A stretch of 64,000 nt of DNA from JAPEKQ01 sp964516845 (GCA_964516845.1 CAZEXP010000002.1:62001-126000), one strand, 5' to 3'; positions 26,001-35,492 are shown, counted from the stretch's first letter. The notes: a model not told the origin generated them from the letters alone. Translations and numbers: made by a program.

Positions 26001-28544
26001 CTATGCGTGGCGGAAGACGACCAGCCCGTCGTTCGCGGCGCGGCATGCCGAAAGCGCAGCCGCCGTGGTTCCGAGTCCGCTCCCCCACCTGACGGAGAAC
26101 CGGAATTCGTGGAACCCGCCGACCGAGGCGGCGAAGTTCGTCTCCCAGAAGTTGTTCATCAACCATGCGTAGAGATGCTGCGGATCGTCGGCGAGGCGCG
26201 GGTCTCCTGCCAGAAGGCGTTCTCCGAATGCGAGAGGCCCGACCTGCAGCAGATGACAGTCCGGCATGGAGACCGCGACACCCGTCCGGCCCGTCGAGCC
26301 GACCTGGTCGCTCACAAGCGCGAATCCGTCGTCGACCGCGTAGTAGTCGGTGAGCGTTCCGGGGATCTGGTCGACGCGCGGGCGGACGGCCGCGCCGACT
26401 TCCAGCGCGCCGGCCTTCGCAAGCCAGAGCTGCTCACACGAACCGGCGGTGAACGGAAGCGAGAGGTAGACGTTCTCGGGCTCCCAGACGCTGTCCTTGT
26501 GGAGCCGTACTGCGACATCGACGCGCGGCTCGTCCTCGTACGCCGCGAGTTCTAGCAGGAAGAGACTGCAGCCCGCGACGCCGTAGTCCAGCGTCACGCT
26601 CGAGACGACCGGCCCGTCGATTCGCGTCTCCTCACCGATGAGACACCCGGCACTCCGCATGACGTTCTCACCCTTGCGGTTGAGCCCCATCGCCGCGCGA
26701 ACGCCGCGCGCCTCGCCCCGGCCGTGCATCGGCGTGACCTCGTAGACCGGCGTGAAGGCCCCGTGGACCCGATCAGAGCGCAGGAGATCCGCTCCGCACG
26801 CCCGATCGATCCACCGCACGATCCCGTCACCGGGAACCCACTCGATGCGGACGTGGCCGGTCTCGAGAACCCCGGCGCCCGGCCCTGCCAGAAAGCCGGC
26901 GCCCGTCCCTGCCGGCGCCGTGCCGTCCTCCGCACGGCTCGTGTGGTCACTCTCACTCGACCCGTCGCACGGCTCACTCCCCGCGACCGGCTCGACGACG
27001 ATCTCCCGCCGCCCACCCGGACCGAGATCGAGCCGCACGAGGTATTCGCCTCCCATCGGGACGCCCACCATCTGCGACCGCAGCACCTCCCCGCTCGCGG
27101 CGTCCAGTACCAGCGCGCCGCGGTCGAGCCCCAGCTCGTTGAACTCGTAGTGACCGACCGGCAGTCGCGCCAGGCCGCTGAACCGAGACTTGAACGGGTT
27201 GATGACCGTGTAGCGCAGCGCGACTCCCACGGCAAGCCCGGCCGCGCCCAGTCGCTCGAGCGCTGCGTCCTCGAGACCGACCACGGCGTCGTGCGCGACG
27301 GCTGCGTACGCCTGCTTCCGACCGGATATCGACGAGACAAGCGCGTGCCACGGGTCGGACATTGCATTCGAATGACTGAAGGTGTGCTCCGCGTAGAGCA
27401 GAAGATCGTCAATGACCGTTCGCTCTGCTGCACGATCGGGTCGCACCGTGCCGCGGTCGGCGGACTCCACATCACGACCACTGGACGCCGGCTCGCCGCC
27501 AGCCAGATCATCCTCCGCGCACCGTCGGATCGCGCGCACGCGTCTCAGCCGCCGCTGCGCCTCCCGCATGAGCCTGGTGCCGGTCGGGTTTCCGCCGGGA
27601 CCGTCGGACCACCAGTCGGGCCAGTCGCCGCGATGGATCGGCAGCTGCGCGCCGCGCTCGGCAAGCTCGGCGCGCAGCGAAGCGAAGAACCCGGACAGCG
27701 TCATCATCTCGATACGGCAGACGTCCTCGTGCTCGGTGTTCCAGCGCTCGATCATGTCCGCGATCCGCTCCGACGGCGGCCCGTTGTCGGTCCTGAGACC
27801 CGACACCATCACGGGGATGACATTGACTTCGTATCCGCGCTCCCGGAGTCCGTCGATGTACCGCGGGATGCGCAGCTCGGCCACGCCCCAGTGGTCGTGG
27901 TAGATCATCTCCGCGTCGCACTCGTCCTTGGTCAGATAGGACGCGGCCGCGCCGGGCGCCAGACCCAGCTCGTTCCCGAAGTGGTAGTGCTCGCCGCTCC
28001 ACACGAGCACGCGCCCGCCGGACGGCGTCTCCCACCAGAACGGAACCTGTGTGCCACCCAGCGGATACATTCCGTGGTGCGTGTGGACGCACGAGAAGAG
28101 GTTCGTTACACCGAGCGCGAGCATCGCCTCCGCGTAGCCCCATCCGTATCCGTTGATGTCGGCCGTCATCGCGGAGTCGACATCGACACCGATAGCACGC
28201 CCGAAGTCCCGCGCACGGCTGAACGCATCGAGCAGAAGGTCGTACCCGATGAATTCATTGAAGTTGAGATAGCTCGCCGAGACTCCTATCGAACCGGCCC
28301 GGACGGCGCCCTCGAAGCGCTCGCGCTCCGCCGCTCCGGCGACGGCCAGAAACCGCTCGATAGCCCAGAAGGATTCGCACGTCCACACGAATCCGTCAAA
28401 GGCGGGCCCCCGCCTGTCCGCCGTTCTCTCGGCGATGGCGAGGGCCTGTCGAATGAAGTCCACATGACGCTGCCCGATGCGGCTCTGCAGGTCGGTGTAG
28501 CCGATGTCGGTGTGCGAGTGGTGGATGACGCAGAGCTTCGTCAC
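26001..28544 (-). CDS. GH38-like glycosidase, divergent branch
   Basis: 847 residues. The GH38-like N-terminus is HHSHTDIGYTDLQ (HTD in place of the HTHWDRE of its neighbour at 18695), with a candidate nucleophile Asp129 in AMTADINGYGWGYAEAM. Other blocks are FSCVHTHHGMYPLGG, FWWETPSGGRVLVWSGEHYH and YAEHTFSHSNAMSDPWH. The C-terminal half is a beta-sandwich region with Gly/Ala-rich inserts. It shares little with the other GH38 gene beyond the fold, so it likely has a different mannoside or related substrate. GTG start, with GGGAG 11 bases upstream; it begins 5 bases after the four-TM gene. Confidence 0.85.
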   Translation of the reverse strand: MTKLCVIHHSHTDIGYTDLQSRIGQRHVDFIRQALAIAERTADRRGPAFDGFVWTCESFWAIERFLAVAGAAERERFEGAVRAGSIGVSASYLNFNEFIGYDLLLDAFSRARDFGRAIGVDVDSAMTADINGYGWGYAEAMLALGVTNLFSCVHTHHGMYPLGGTQVPFWWETPSGGRVLVWSGEHYHFGNELGLAPGAAASYLTKDECDAEMIYHDHWGVAELRIPRYIDGLRERGYEVNVIPVMVSGLRTDNGPPSERIADMIERWNTEHEDVCRIEMMTLSGFFASLRAELAERGAQLPIHRGDWPDWWSDGPGGNPTGTRLMREAQRRLRRVRAIRRCAEDDLAGGEPASSGRDVESADRGTVRPDRAAERTVIDDLLLYAEHTFSHSNAMSDPWHALVSSISGRKQAYAAVAHDAVVGLEDAALERLGAAGLAVGVALRYTVINPFKSRFSGLARLPVGHYEFNELGLDRGALVLDAASGEVLRSQMVGVPMGGEYLVRLDLGPGGRREIVVEPVAGSEPCDGSSESDHTSRAEDGTAPAGTGAGFLAGPGAGVLETGHVRIEWVPGDGIVRWIDRACGADLLRSDRVHGAFTPVYEVTPMHGRGEARGVRAAMGLNRKGENVMRSAGCLIGEETRIDGPVVSSVTLDYGVAGCSLFLLELAAYEDEPRVDVAVRLHKDSVWEPENVYLSLPFTAGSCEQLWLAKAGALEVGAAVRPRVDQIPGTLTDYYAVDDGFALVSDQVGSTGRTGVAVSMPDCHLLQVGPLAFGERLLAGDPRLADDPQHLYAWLMNNFWETNFAASVGGFHEFRFSVRWGSGLGTTAAALSACRAANDGLVVFRHA

Positions 28545-28549
28545 GTCGA

Positions 28550-28897
28550 TCAGTACTCCCGCTCGCGGAGGATCGAACCGGCAGCCCAGCTGAAGACCGA
28601 GATGATGATCGACCCGAGGAATGCCGCCCAGAAGCCGGCGACGACCATGCCCGGCAGCAGGAGCGCCACGAGCGCGAGCAGGATCGCGTTGATCACCAGC
28701 AGGAAGAGCCCGAGCGTGATGACGGTCAACGGCAACGTCAGGATGACGAACACGGGCCGCACGAACACGTTGACCAGGCCCAGGATCAGCGCTGCGAGCA
28801 GCACCGTGCCGAATCCGGCGACGCTGATGCCGCCGACGAGGGTGGCCGCCAGCCAGATGCCGACCATCGTGATGAGAAGTCTACCGAGGATTCGCAT
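28550..28897 (-). CDS. Four-TM phage-holin-IV-superfamily / YvlD-like membrane protein
   Basis: 115 residues, four hydrophobic helices: LLITMVGIWLAATLVGGI, GTVLLAALILGLVNVFV, PLTVITLGLFLLVINAILLA and VAGFWAAFLGSIIISVFSWA. It belongs to the small YvlD/holin-IV superfamily of unknown function. ATG 28897 has AAGGAGG 5 bases upstream; an open frame reaching back to 29317 is an artefact of the flavin-reductase gene. Confidence 0.85.
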   Translation of the reverse strand: MRILGRLLITMVGIWLAATLVGGISVAGFGTVLLAALILGLVNVFVRPVFVILTLPLTVITLGLFLLVINAILLALVALLLPGMVVAGFWAAFLGSIIISVFSWAAGSILREREY

Positions 28898-28911
28898 CAC
28901 TGCCTCCTTGC

Positions 28912-29442
28912 TCAGGACCGACGCCACGCGTCGGTACCGTGGATGGCGAGAATCTCGCCGAGATACGATCGGTGGTAATCCTTGTCGGGGTAGCTCTCGT
29001 TGATGGCCGGCTCGACGAACCGCGCCGGGTCGAAGTCGTGCCAGTAGATGGTCCTGCATTCGATGATGAGTTCCGCCTCCGCGAAGCCCGGCGCCGCAAC
29101 CTTGTCCGAGGCGATCGGCGTCAGACCGGCCTCGGCGATCTTGTCGCCGTCGCGTCCCGATTTCGACCCGAGGAGATTGAGCGCCTCGCGCCGCTCCTCC
29201 GGAAACGCCGTCAGCGTGAACGTTCCGTGCTCCTCCATGAATCCGTAGGTGTGTCGCACGGGCCGGACGACGGTCTCGACCACGGGACGATTCCACATCG
29301 CGCCCATCGTCCCCCAACCCACGGTCATCGCGTTGAACTCGCCCTTCTCATAATCGCCGGCCGTCAGAAGCAGCCATTTTGAGAGCCAGAGCCTGCTCGG
29401 GTTGACGACAAGCTGGGCCGGCGGGATCGGACTTCGTATCAT
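28912..29442 (-). CDS. Flavin reductase-like (FMN-binding split barrel) protein
   Basis: 176 residues. The flavin reductase split-barrel shows in WLLLTAGDYEKGEFNAMTVG, GTMGAMWNRPVVETVVRPVR, HTYGFMEEHGTFTLTAFPEE and LNLLGSKSGRDGDKI. It probably binds FMN; the partner is unknown. ATG 29442 has AGGAG 8 bases upstream and overlaps the smr stop by four bases (ATGA). Confidence 0.88.
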   Translation of the reverse strand: MIRSPIPPAQLVVNPSRLWLSKWLLLTAGDYEKGEFNAMTVGWGTMGAMWNRPVVETVVRPVRHTYGFMEEHGTFTLTAFPEERREALNLLGSKSGRDGDKIAEAGLTPIASDKVAAPGFAEAELIIECRTIYWHDFDPARFVEPAINESYPDKDYHRSYLGEILAIHGTDAWRRS

Positions 29443-29723
29443 GTGTTTCTCTCCTGTTCCCTCGTCATCGGTGTGAGTTCCACGACCGTCGCGCCCCATC
29501 CGCTCGCGTCGCCGGCCAGTCGGAACGATACAACCTCCTCCATCCGCTCGAGGATCGCGTGCACCGTCTCCCTCAGCGCACCGGTGCCCTTCCCGTGAAT
29601 GATGCGCACATCGAGGATGCCCCGCTCACGACACATCGCAATGTAGTCGGGCACCAGCGACTTCACGTCCGATGGACGAAAGGTATGCAGGTCCAGTGTC
29701 CCGTCGATCGGTATCTCGAGCAT
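29439..29723 (-). CDS. Smr domain protein
   Basis: 94-residue single Smr domain: DGTLDLHTFRPSDVKSLVP, then the nuclease-type loop VRIIHGKGTGALRETV and a final beta strand WGATVVELTPM. Smr domains bind or cut nucleic acid, for instance in ribosome rescue or mismatch repair. ATG 29723 has GGGAG 6 bases upstream. It is the first gene of the run that leads into the mannoside locus. Confidence 0.88.
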   Translation of the reverse strand: MLEIPIDGTLDLHTFRPSDVKSLVPDYIAMCRERGILDVRIIHGKGTGALRETVHAILERMEEVVSFRLAGDASGWGATVVELTPMTREQERNT

Positions 29724-29834
29724 AAGAGGCTCCCGGCGGTCAGTCCCCTCATCTGTGGTCGAGGTGACCATTCGATACGCAACCGTGCCACACCACGGCG
29801 CGTGATTCAAGGACGCTCCCCAGGGGCCCATGAG

Positions 29835-29864
29835 AACGGGCCCTCTCGCGAGAGAGAGCCCGTT
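29835..29864. terminator. Hairpin downstream of the tricorn gene
   Basis: Long stem aacgggc-c-ctctc / gagag-a-gcccgtt with one mismatch and a 4-base loop, 72 bases beyond the tricorn stop. There is no long T run, so it is terminator-like rather than certain. Confidence 0.5.
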
Positions 29865-29935
29865 CGTCGTGTCGTATTCGCATCGGGCACCGCCCCCGGG
29901 GCCGTTCGACCGCGAGGACCGCCCGGGCGCGTCCG

Positions 29936-32900
29936 CTAGCGGTCGCTCTCCGGAATGCCCATCCCGCTACGGTCCGGCCAGGCCGGCGTGCCCGGATGAC
30001 GCACCGGGTTCCGCACGAGTTCGTCGAGCATGTGCCGGATAGCGGCATCGAGCTGCGGGTCCCCGCCGTCAACCATGAGGGAGGGGTCGTCCACGACCTC
30101 GATGTCCGGGGCGACGCCGTACCCCTCGATGCCCCAGGTCCCGTCCAGATCGAAGAACGCGGCATTCGGCACCGACGCATACCCGCCGTCGATCAGCCCC
30201 GGGTTGCCGGAGAGGCCGACCAGGCCGCCCCACGTGCGCGTTCCGATGAGCTTGCCCGTGCCGAGCTTCCTGAAGATGTACGGGAAGCTGTCACCACCCG
30301 AACCTGCCGACTCGTTGATGAGCATGCAGGCGGGACCCGGCCTGCCGAAATCGGGCTCCCAGCTGGGTTCCCGCTGGTAGCGGTTCGTCCAGTAGCTGAC
30401 GACAGGCTGACTGACCATACGGACGAAGGGATACGGACTCTGCCCGCCGGCGTTCCAGCGCTCGTCCACGATGAGCGCGTCCTTCTGCCGCTCGCCCTCG
30501 AACTGACGTCTCAGGTCGTTCGCGCCCTGGCCGCCCGTGTCGGGGACATAAACGTAGCCGACCCTGCCGTCGCTCTTCTCCTCAACGTACGCGCGATTGT
30601 GCTCGATCCAGGCGCGGTACTTGAGATCGCTCTCGCTGCCCAGCGTCTCGATCACGAGCTCGCGCGCATCGTCGTCGATCTTCGACTTCTCGCTGACGGT
30701 GATGGTGATGGTCATCCCCGCGAGCCCCTGGAAGGCCGCCCACGGGTCCTTGCTGGTATCGACCGGCACACCGTTGACGGCGAGCAGGTAGTCGCCCACC
30801 TCGACGTCAACACCCGGCTGGCTGAGCGGACCGCGCGAGCCAGGGTCTGAGACGTGTCCCTCGAAGATCCGGGAGATCCGGTAGGCGCCGTCGTGAAGCT
30901 CATACTCGCACCCGAGCATGCCGACAGAGATGCTCGGCGAATCCTCGTAGTCCTCGCCGCCCATGTAGTAGGAATGACCGACGTTGAGTTCACCGATCAT
31001 CTCACCCATGACGTACGAAAGATCGACGCGCGATCCGCAGTAGTCGACCATTGGCGCGTAGATATCCCACACGCGATCCCAGTCCACACCGTGCAGCCGT
31101 TCCGCGTAGAAGTAATACTTGTAGATTCGCCACATGTCCCGAAGGACGAGCCGCCACTCGGTGCGCGGATCCACCGTGACCAGCATGCCATCGGTCGAGA
31201 CCGTGCCGTCCCAGTCCTGCCCGGGGGCCGCGTCCATGACCGCGAAGCTCCCGTTCTCGCTCCACGCGACGATCTTCTCGCCGTCGCCGGAGAGTGAGAA
31301 GCCCTGGGCTCCGGAGATGACCTCCTGCTCCATCTCGTCATCGTTCTCGATATCGACGAGGACGATGGCCGAATCGTCGCGTCGCAGGCAGAGAAGCTGG
31401 CCTGACGAATTCACTGCGAGATTGTAGAACCCGCCGCGACTGACGGGCAGACGGAGCGCGCGACTCTCGAAGCCCTCGAAGTCGATGACGATGTCCTCGG
31501 CCTCGGCATCTTCGCCATCCTCGGCGTCATCGCCATCCTCGGCGTCATCGCCTTCCTCAGCATCAGCGTCCACGTCCGCGGTGTCGGCGTCCTCGTCCTC
31601 CCACTCCTCGACGTCGATCTCCGGCGCGAAAGGCGACTCGGTCTCGGCCGAGAGCGGAACGACGTACAGACGGTCGGTGCCGTCGTACACCCAGCTCCAG
31701 TTCGTGTCGTCGTGCGTGCTGGAGCTGTAGTCCGAGTTGCTGGCGTAGTAGAGGTACGTACCGTCCCGGTCGAAGGTCGGCCACGTCGCATCGTATGCGC
31801 CGCTGGTGACCTGGTGCGCCTCGTCGTTTTCGATGTCGTAGAGATAGACGACGGCGTTCATGTTGGCGGCGGGGCGGTCCATGAAGGCGAGCCAGTTCGA
31901 ATCGCTCGACCAGCTCACCGACTGCGAATGGAACGTGAAGAACTTGTGGGCCTTGCGGGTCCGGTTGTTCTCCATGTCGTAGACGTAGAGCGTGCCGGTC
32001 TGGTCCCAGAACGCGATGCGCTCCGAATTCGGCGACCACAGCGGGCTCTCCAGGAATCCGAACTTCTCGTTCGTCAGGCGTTTGGTCTCGCCCTTGCCGT
32101 CCGACTGCATGATGTAGAGCTCGTACACGTCGGTCTCGTCGGAGAAGTACGCGATCCACCTGCCGTCGGGACTCCAGGTCGGGTTCCGCTCGGCAATGCC
32201 GTTCGTGCGCGTCAGATTCTGTGGCGTGCCGTTCTCGGCGGGCAGCGACCAGATGTCGCCGCGCGCGGAGACTACGCAGCGCTTGCCGGTGCTCGAGATG
32301 TCACCGTCCATGATGTGCTCGGCGGCGTCGAAGACCTGCGGCATCAACCGATGCTGGTCACCGGGGATGGTGATCGTCACGGCGTGCGAGCGCTCGCTCT
32401 CGAGATCGAGAAGCATGAGGTCGGCGCCGAGCTGGTAGACGATCTCGCCATGTCCGTTCGTGCCCGGACCGATCGACGGCCACTTGACGTCGTAGTCACC
32501 GTGATTGGTGATCTGACGCGTGCCGCCTGTCGCGAGATCGTAGACCCATATGTTCAGTCGGTGATTCGAACCCGCGTCCGACAGGTAATACAGAAGGTCG
32601 CCGAACCACATCGGAATGCTGTCGGTGCCACCCCAATCGGTCAGTTTGCGTGAGGTGTGGTCCTTGAGGTTGAAGAGCCACAGATCGGACGCGCGCCCGC
32701 CCATGTAGCGCTTCCACGTCGAGAAGTCGCGCGAGAACGGCGTGTAGGCGAGCCACTCGCCGTCGTCGCTGATGGCCGGATTGAATCCGTACGGGACGGG
32801 CAGCTGCTCGGGCATGCCGCCGTCGGCGGCGACCGTGAAGAGCTGATAAGCGTGCGGCAGGTCGCCGAACCCGTACGCTCCGAACACGATGTCACCGCTC

Positions 32901-33268
32901 TTCGTCCACGTGAAGGGCAGCTCGCTCGAGGGATGGTAAGTGACCCGGAAGGGAATGCCACCGGTCGCCGGAAGTGTGTAGATGTCGCTGTTGCCGTCGT
33001 AGTTAGCCCGGAACATGACGTGCTTGCCGTCCGGACTGAAACTCGGGAACGTCTCGTATCCCTCGATGCTCGTCAACCTCGTGGCCATGCCACCCTCGCG
33101 GGGCGCCAGCCAGATGTCGTTGGCGTAGCGGAACACGATCTGTGTCTCGCTCACGTCGGGATATCGCATCATCCCCGCGTGAGGCGCAACTGCGGACGCC
33201 GCCGTCACAAGACACACGGCGGCGACTACGGACAGGAGTCCGACAAGAATCGGCCTCGGCATGCTCAT
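29936..33268 (-). CDS. Tricorn protease homologue (S41 family), exported
   Basis: 1110 residues. A signal peptide (ILVGLLSVVAAVCLVTAASA) is present, unlike the cytosolic archaeal enzyme. WD/propeller repeats cover about 30-540 (YETFPSFSPDGKHVMFRANY, NPTWSPDGRWIAYFSDETD, ESPLWSPNSERIAFWDQ). A strongly acidic insert (about 556-595) follows, then a C1 helical domain (WRIYKYYFYAERLHGVDWD), a PDZ domain (LSQPGVDVEVGDYLLAVNGV) and the S41 catalytic domain (DERWNAGGQ, NESAGSGGDSFPYIF, GTRTWGGLVG). It probably degrades peptides in the periplasm. ATG 33262 is an alternative start. Confidence 0.93.
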   Translation of the reverse strand: MSMPRPILVGLLSVVAAVCLVTAASAVAPHAGMMRYPDVSETQIVFRYANDIWLAPREGGMATRLTSIEGYETFPSFSPDGKHVMFRANYDGNSDIYTLPATGGIPFRVTYHPSSELPFTWTKSGDIVFGAYGFGDLPHAYQLFTVAADGGMPEQLPVPYGFNPAISDDGEWLAYTPFSRDFSTWKRYMGGRASDLWLFNLKDHTSRKLTDWGGTDSIPMWFGDLLYYLSDAGSNHRLNIWVYDLATGGTRQITNHGDYDVKWPSIGPGTNGHGEIVYQLGADLMLLDLESERSHAVTITIPGDQHRLMPQVFDAAEHIMDGDISSTGKRCVVSARGDIWSLPAENGTPQNLTRTNGIAERNPTWSPDGRWIAYFSDETDVYELYIMQSDGKGETKRLTNEKFGFLESPLWSPNSERIAFWDQTGTLYVYDMENNRTRKAHKFFTFHSQSVSWSSDSNWLAFMDRPAANMNAVVYLYDIENDEAHQVTSGAYDATWPTFDRDGTYLYYASNSDYSSSTHDDTNWSWVYDGTDRLYVVPLSAETESPFAPEIDVEEWEDEDADTADVDADAEEGDDAEDGDDAEDGEDAEAEDIVIDFEGFESRALRLPVSRGGFYNLAVNSSGQLLCLRRDDSAIVLVDIENDDEMEQEVISGAQGFSLSGDGEKIVAWSENGSFAVMDAAPGQDWDGTVSTDGMLVTVDPRTEWRLVLRDMWRIYKYYFYAERLHGVDWDRVWDIYAPMVDYCGSRVDLSYVMGEMIGELNVGHSYYMGGEDYEDSPSISVGMLGCEYELHDGAYRISRIFEGHVSDPGSRGPLSQPGVDVEVGDYLLAVNGVPVDTSKDPWAAFQGLAGMTITITVSEKSKIDDDARELVIETLGSESDLKYRAWIEHNRAYVEEKSDGRVGYVYVPDTGGQGANDLRRQFEGERQKDALIVDERWNAGGQSPYPFVRMVSQPVVSYWTNRYQREPSWEPDFGRPGPACMLINESAGSGGDSFPYIFRKLGTGKLIGTRTWGGLVGLSGNPGLIDGGYASVPNAAFFDLDGTWGIEGYGVAPDIEVVDDPSLMVDGGDPQLDAAIRHMLDELVRNPVRHPGTPAWPDRSGMGIPESDR
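31501..31572 (-). repeat. Four 18-base repeats coding an acidic insert in tricorn
   Basis: Consecutive units cctcggcgtcatcgccat-like (31501, 31519, 31537, 31555), in frame, giving repeated Asp-Asp-Ala-Glu-Asp-Gly blocks. The last unit is diverged. Confidence 0.85.
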
Positions 33269-33387
33269 CCCCCCATTGATTTGGCGCGCCTTCCGGCACG
33301 CATCCCTTGGTCAGCCAGTCTATTCGATGCAGATCACCCCCCGCGGGTTGACCCGCCACTCGCACAAATCCCGATAGTGACTCACTC

Positions 33388-34800
33388 TCAATCGTGTCTG
33401 AGCGCTGTGACCGGGTCGACCCGTGCGGCGCGGGCCGCCGGATAGATGCCGGCGAGGAGGCTTACGACCACTGAGAACCCGACAGCGCCGAAGATGAGCC
33501 AGAGCGGCAGGTAGAAGAGGTCGGTCGCCGCCACGCCGTACGGCCGGATGTAGGCGTTCGCGATGACGTTCGCCAGCCGTGTGACCAGCCAGCCGAGCAC
33601 GAGCCCCAGGATCCCGCCCATCAGACCGATCACGGCGGCCTCGACGAAGAAGATCCGCCGTATGTCCCACTCTCCGCCGCCGATGGCCTTCATCACGCCG
33701 ATCTCGCGCGTCCGCTCGAGGATGGAGGTGACCATCGTGTTTGCGATCCCGAGTCCGGCGACGAAGAGCGCGATCGTCCCGACTGCCCCGAGAAGCGCGT
33801 CCATGATGACGAATGCGCTCCTGACGTCCTCGAGCTGGTCGGCGATCGTCAGCGTCGACAGCCCCATCTCCTCGATCTGCTGCTTGACGGCATCGAGGTC
33901 CTTCATCGACTGGACCCGAACGTTGATCGATGAGTAGCCGCTCTCGCCGCCCCCGCCGCCGAGCAGGTCCCACACACTCGAAATGGCAAGGCGCGGGATC
34001 GCCTCGGCCGTTCCGGGCGGGACGATGGCGCCGCCGCCGAACCCGAACCCGCTGAACCCGCCGGAACGCTCGAGGATACCGACGATCGTCAGTTCGGTGA
34101 GTTCCTCGCGGATCGGGAGCTCACCGGTGGGGATCTCGAGTCTCGTGACCGACCGCATGAGAGCGCCGGCGTCGACAACGGACGTACGAAGCTCGAGCGT
34201 CCTTCCCAGCACCTCGCTCGAGTGAAGCATCTGGTAGGTCTGTGTCGTGTCCTCGCGCGCGCGGCGGGTCGGCTCGGGCACGTCCGTCAATCGAATGCCC
34301 ATGTCCTCGAGGAGATTCTGGCTGACCACGATCGCGGCCTCGTCGTCTCCCTCGAAGAACCGTCCGTACGGAAGTTCGGAGAAGGGTTTGTACTCGCCAA
34401 GCCCGGTCGGGAGCGCGCGGACGCTTGTCTGTGCCTCGCCCTCGTCGAGCACGAGTCTCGCGTGAAACGAAACCTCGGGATACGCCAGCTTCACACCGGG
34501 GATCTCGCGCAGCGCTTTGAGCGTCCCGTCGTCGAGGGCCTCGACATCGCCCTCCAACGCCTGCATCCCGGACGCCAGAGGATCACTGAGGTCGACGTCG
34601 CCCGGCAGGACCTGGATGCTCGTGAAGAGCTCGAGCTCGCGGAACTCGCTGGCGATGTTGTGCTGGAGACCGCTGCCGAACGACACCATCGAGACGAGCG
34701 CGCCGATCCCGATGATGACGCCGAGCGTCGTCAGGACGGTGCGCAGTCTCGTGCGCCACAGGTTCTCGAGGGCCAGTCTGCCGACGTCGCTGAGTCTCAT
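33388..34800 (-). CDS. MacB/FtsX-type ABC transporter permease
   Basis: 470 residues. A first TM helix (RTRLRTVLTTLGVIIGIGAL) precedes a large periplasmic domain (about 45-345) and three C-terminal TM helices (GAVGTIALFVAGLGIANTMV, AVIGLMGGILGLVLGWLVT, LIFGAVGFSVVVSLLAGIYP). This is the FtsX/MacB core used in mechanotransmission-type exporters and LolCDE. A Gly-rich loop (SGFGFGGGAIVPP) lies in the periplasmic part. Its start overlaps the ATPase gene stop by four bases (ATGA). Confidence 0.92.
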   Translation of the reverse strand: MRLSDVGRLALENLWRTRLRTVLTTLGVIIGIGALVSMVSFGSGLQHNIASEFRELELFTSIQVLPGDVDLSDPLASGMQALEGDVEALDDGTLKALREIPGVKLAYPEVSFHARLVLDEGEAQTSVRALPTGLGEYKPFSELPYGRFFEGDDEAAIVVSQNLLEDMGIRLTDVPEPTRRAREDTTQTYQMLHSSEVLGRTLELRTSVVDAGALMRSVTRLEIPTGELPIREELTELTIVGILERSGGFSGFGFGGGAIVPPGTAEAIPRLAISSVWDLLGGGGGESGYSSINVRVQSMKDLDAVKQQIEEMGLSTLTIADQLEDVRSAFVIMDALLGAVGTIALFVAGLGIANTMVTSILERTREIGVMKAIGGGEWDIRRIFFVEAAVIGLMGGILGLVLGWLVTRLANVIANAYIRPYGVAATDLFYLPLWLIFGAVGFSVVVSLLAGIYPAARAARVDPVTALRHD

Positions 34801-35492
34801 GTCGTCAGCACCTCCTCGTCGACGACCCGTCCATCGAGAAGCGTGAGCACCCGGTTGGATACCTCGCGGGCTCCCTGGTGGTCGTGCGTGACCATCAGTA
34901 CGGTGAGACTGTGCTCGCGGTTGAGTCCTCGGAGGAGCTGGATGATCTCGCGGGAGGTCGCACTGTCGAGATTGCCGGTCGGTTCGTCGGCCAGCAGGAC
35001 CACGGGATCGTTCGCGAGCGCCCGGGCGATCGCCACACGCTGCGCTTCGCCGCCGGAGAGCTCTCCGGGACGGTGGTCGACCCGTCCGGCGAGACCGACG
35101 GACGACAGGAGGTTCATGGCCCGCTCGCGGCGCTTCACACGCGGGAATTCGCCGAACGCCAGCGCGAGGGTGACGTTTTCGAGCGCAGTGCGCGATGTGA
35201 TGAGATTGAAGGACTGGAAGACCATGCCGACCGTCCGGCGCCGGTGGAGTGCGAGTTCCCGCGGGCGCGCCGTCGCGACATCGTGCCCGTCGACCGTGAT
35301 GCTCCCCTCATCCGGGGTGTCGAGACCGCCGATGAGGTTGAGAAGCGTTGACTTGCCCGAACCGGACCGCCCCACGATCGAGACGAATTCGCCAGGCCGG
35401 ACGGCAACGTCCACGCCGTCGAGCACGCGGATCTCGGCCAGACCGCGGTGGTAGGTCTTCGAAAGCCCTCGAGTCTCGAGAATGTGTTTCAG
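34797..35492 (-). CDS. ABC transporter ATP-binding protein (MacB/LolD-type)
   Basis: 231 residues from a CTG start. Walker A is GRSGSGKST, the Q-loop is VFQSFNLI, the signature is LSGGEAQRVAIARAL, Walker B is VVLLADEPTGNLDS and the H-loop is VTHDHQ. The A-loop Tyr (ETRGLSKTYHRG) lies upstream of the first standard start codon (35426), so the gene must begin earlier. CTG 35492, with AAGGGG 8 bases upstream, gives a normal N-terminus (xKHILETRGLSKTY). It pairs with the permease encoded next. Confidence 0.9.
   Translation of the reverse strand: MKHILETRGLSKTYHRGLAEIRVLDGVDVAVRPGEFVSIVGRSGSGKSTLLNLIGGLDTPDEGSITVDGHDVATARPRELALHRRRTVGMVFQSFNLITSRTALENVTLALAFGEFPRVKRRERAMNLLSSVGLAGRVDHRPGELSGGEAQRVAIARALANDPVVLLADEPTGNLDSATSREIIQLLRGLNREHSLTVLMVTHDHQGAREVSNRVLTLLDGRVVDEEVLTT

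Noticed and set aside
31501..31572. Short regular repeats as a possible CRISPR array
   Set aside because: Units are contiguous, have no spacers, and stay in frame inside the tricorn gene. No cas genes are present.
32560..32600. A tRNA T-loop-like string (GGTTCGAATC) on the minus strand
   Set aside because: No acceptor, D or anticodon stem surrounds it, and the bases code for conserved tricorn residues in frame.
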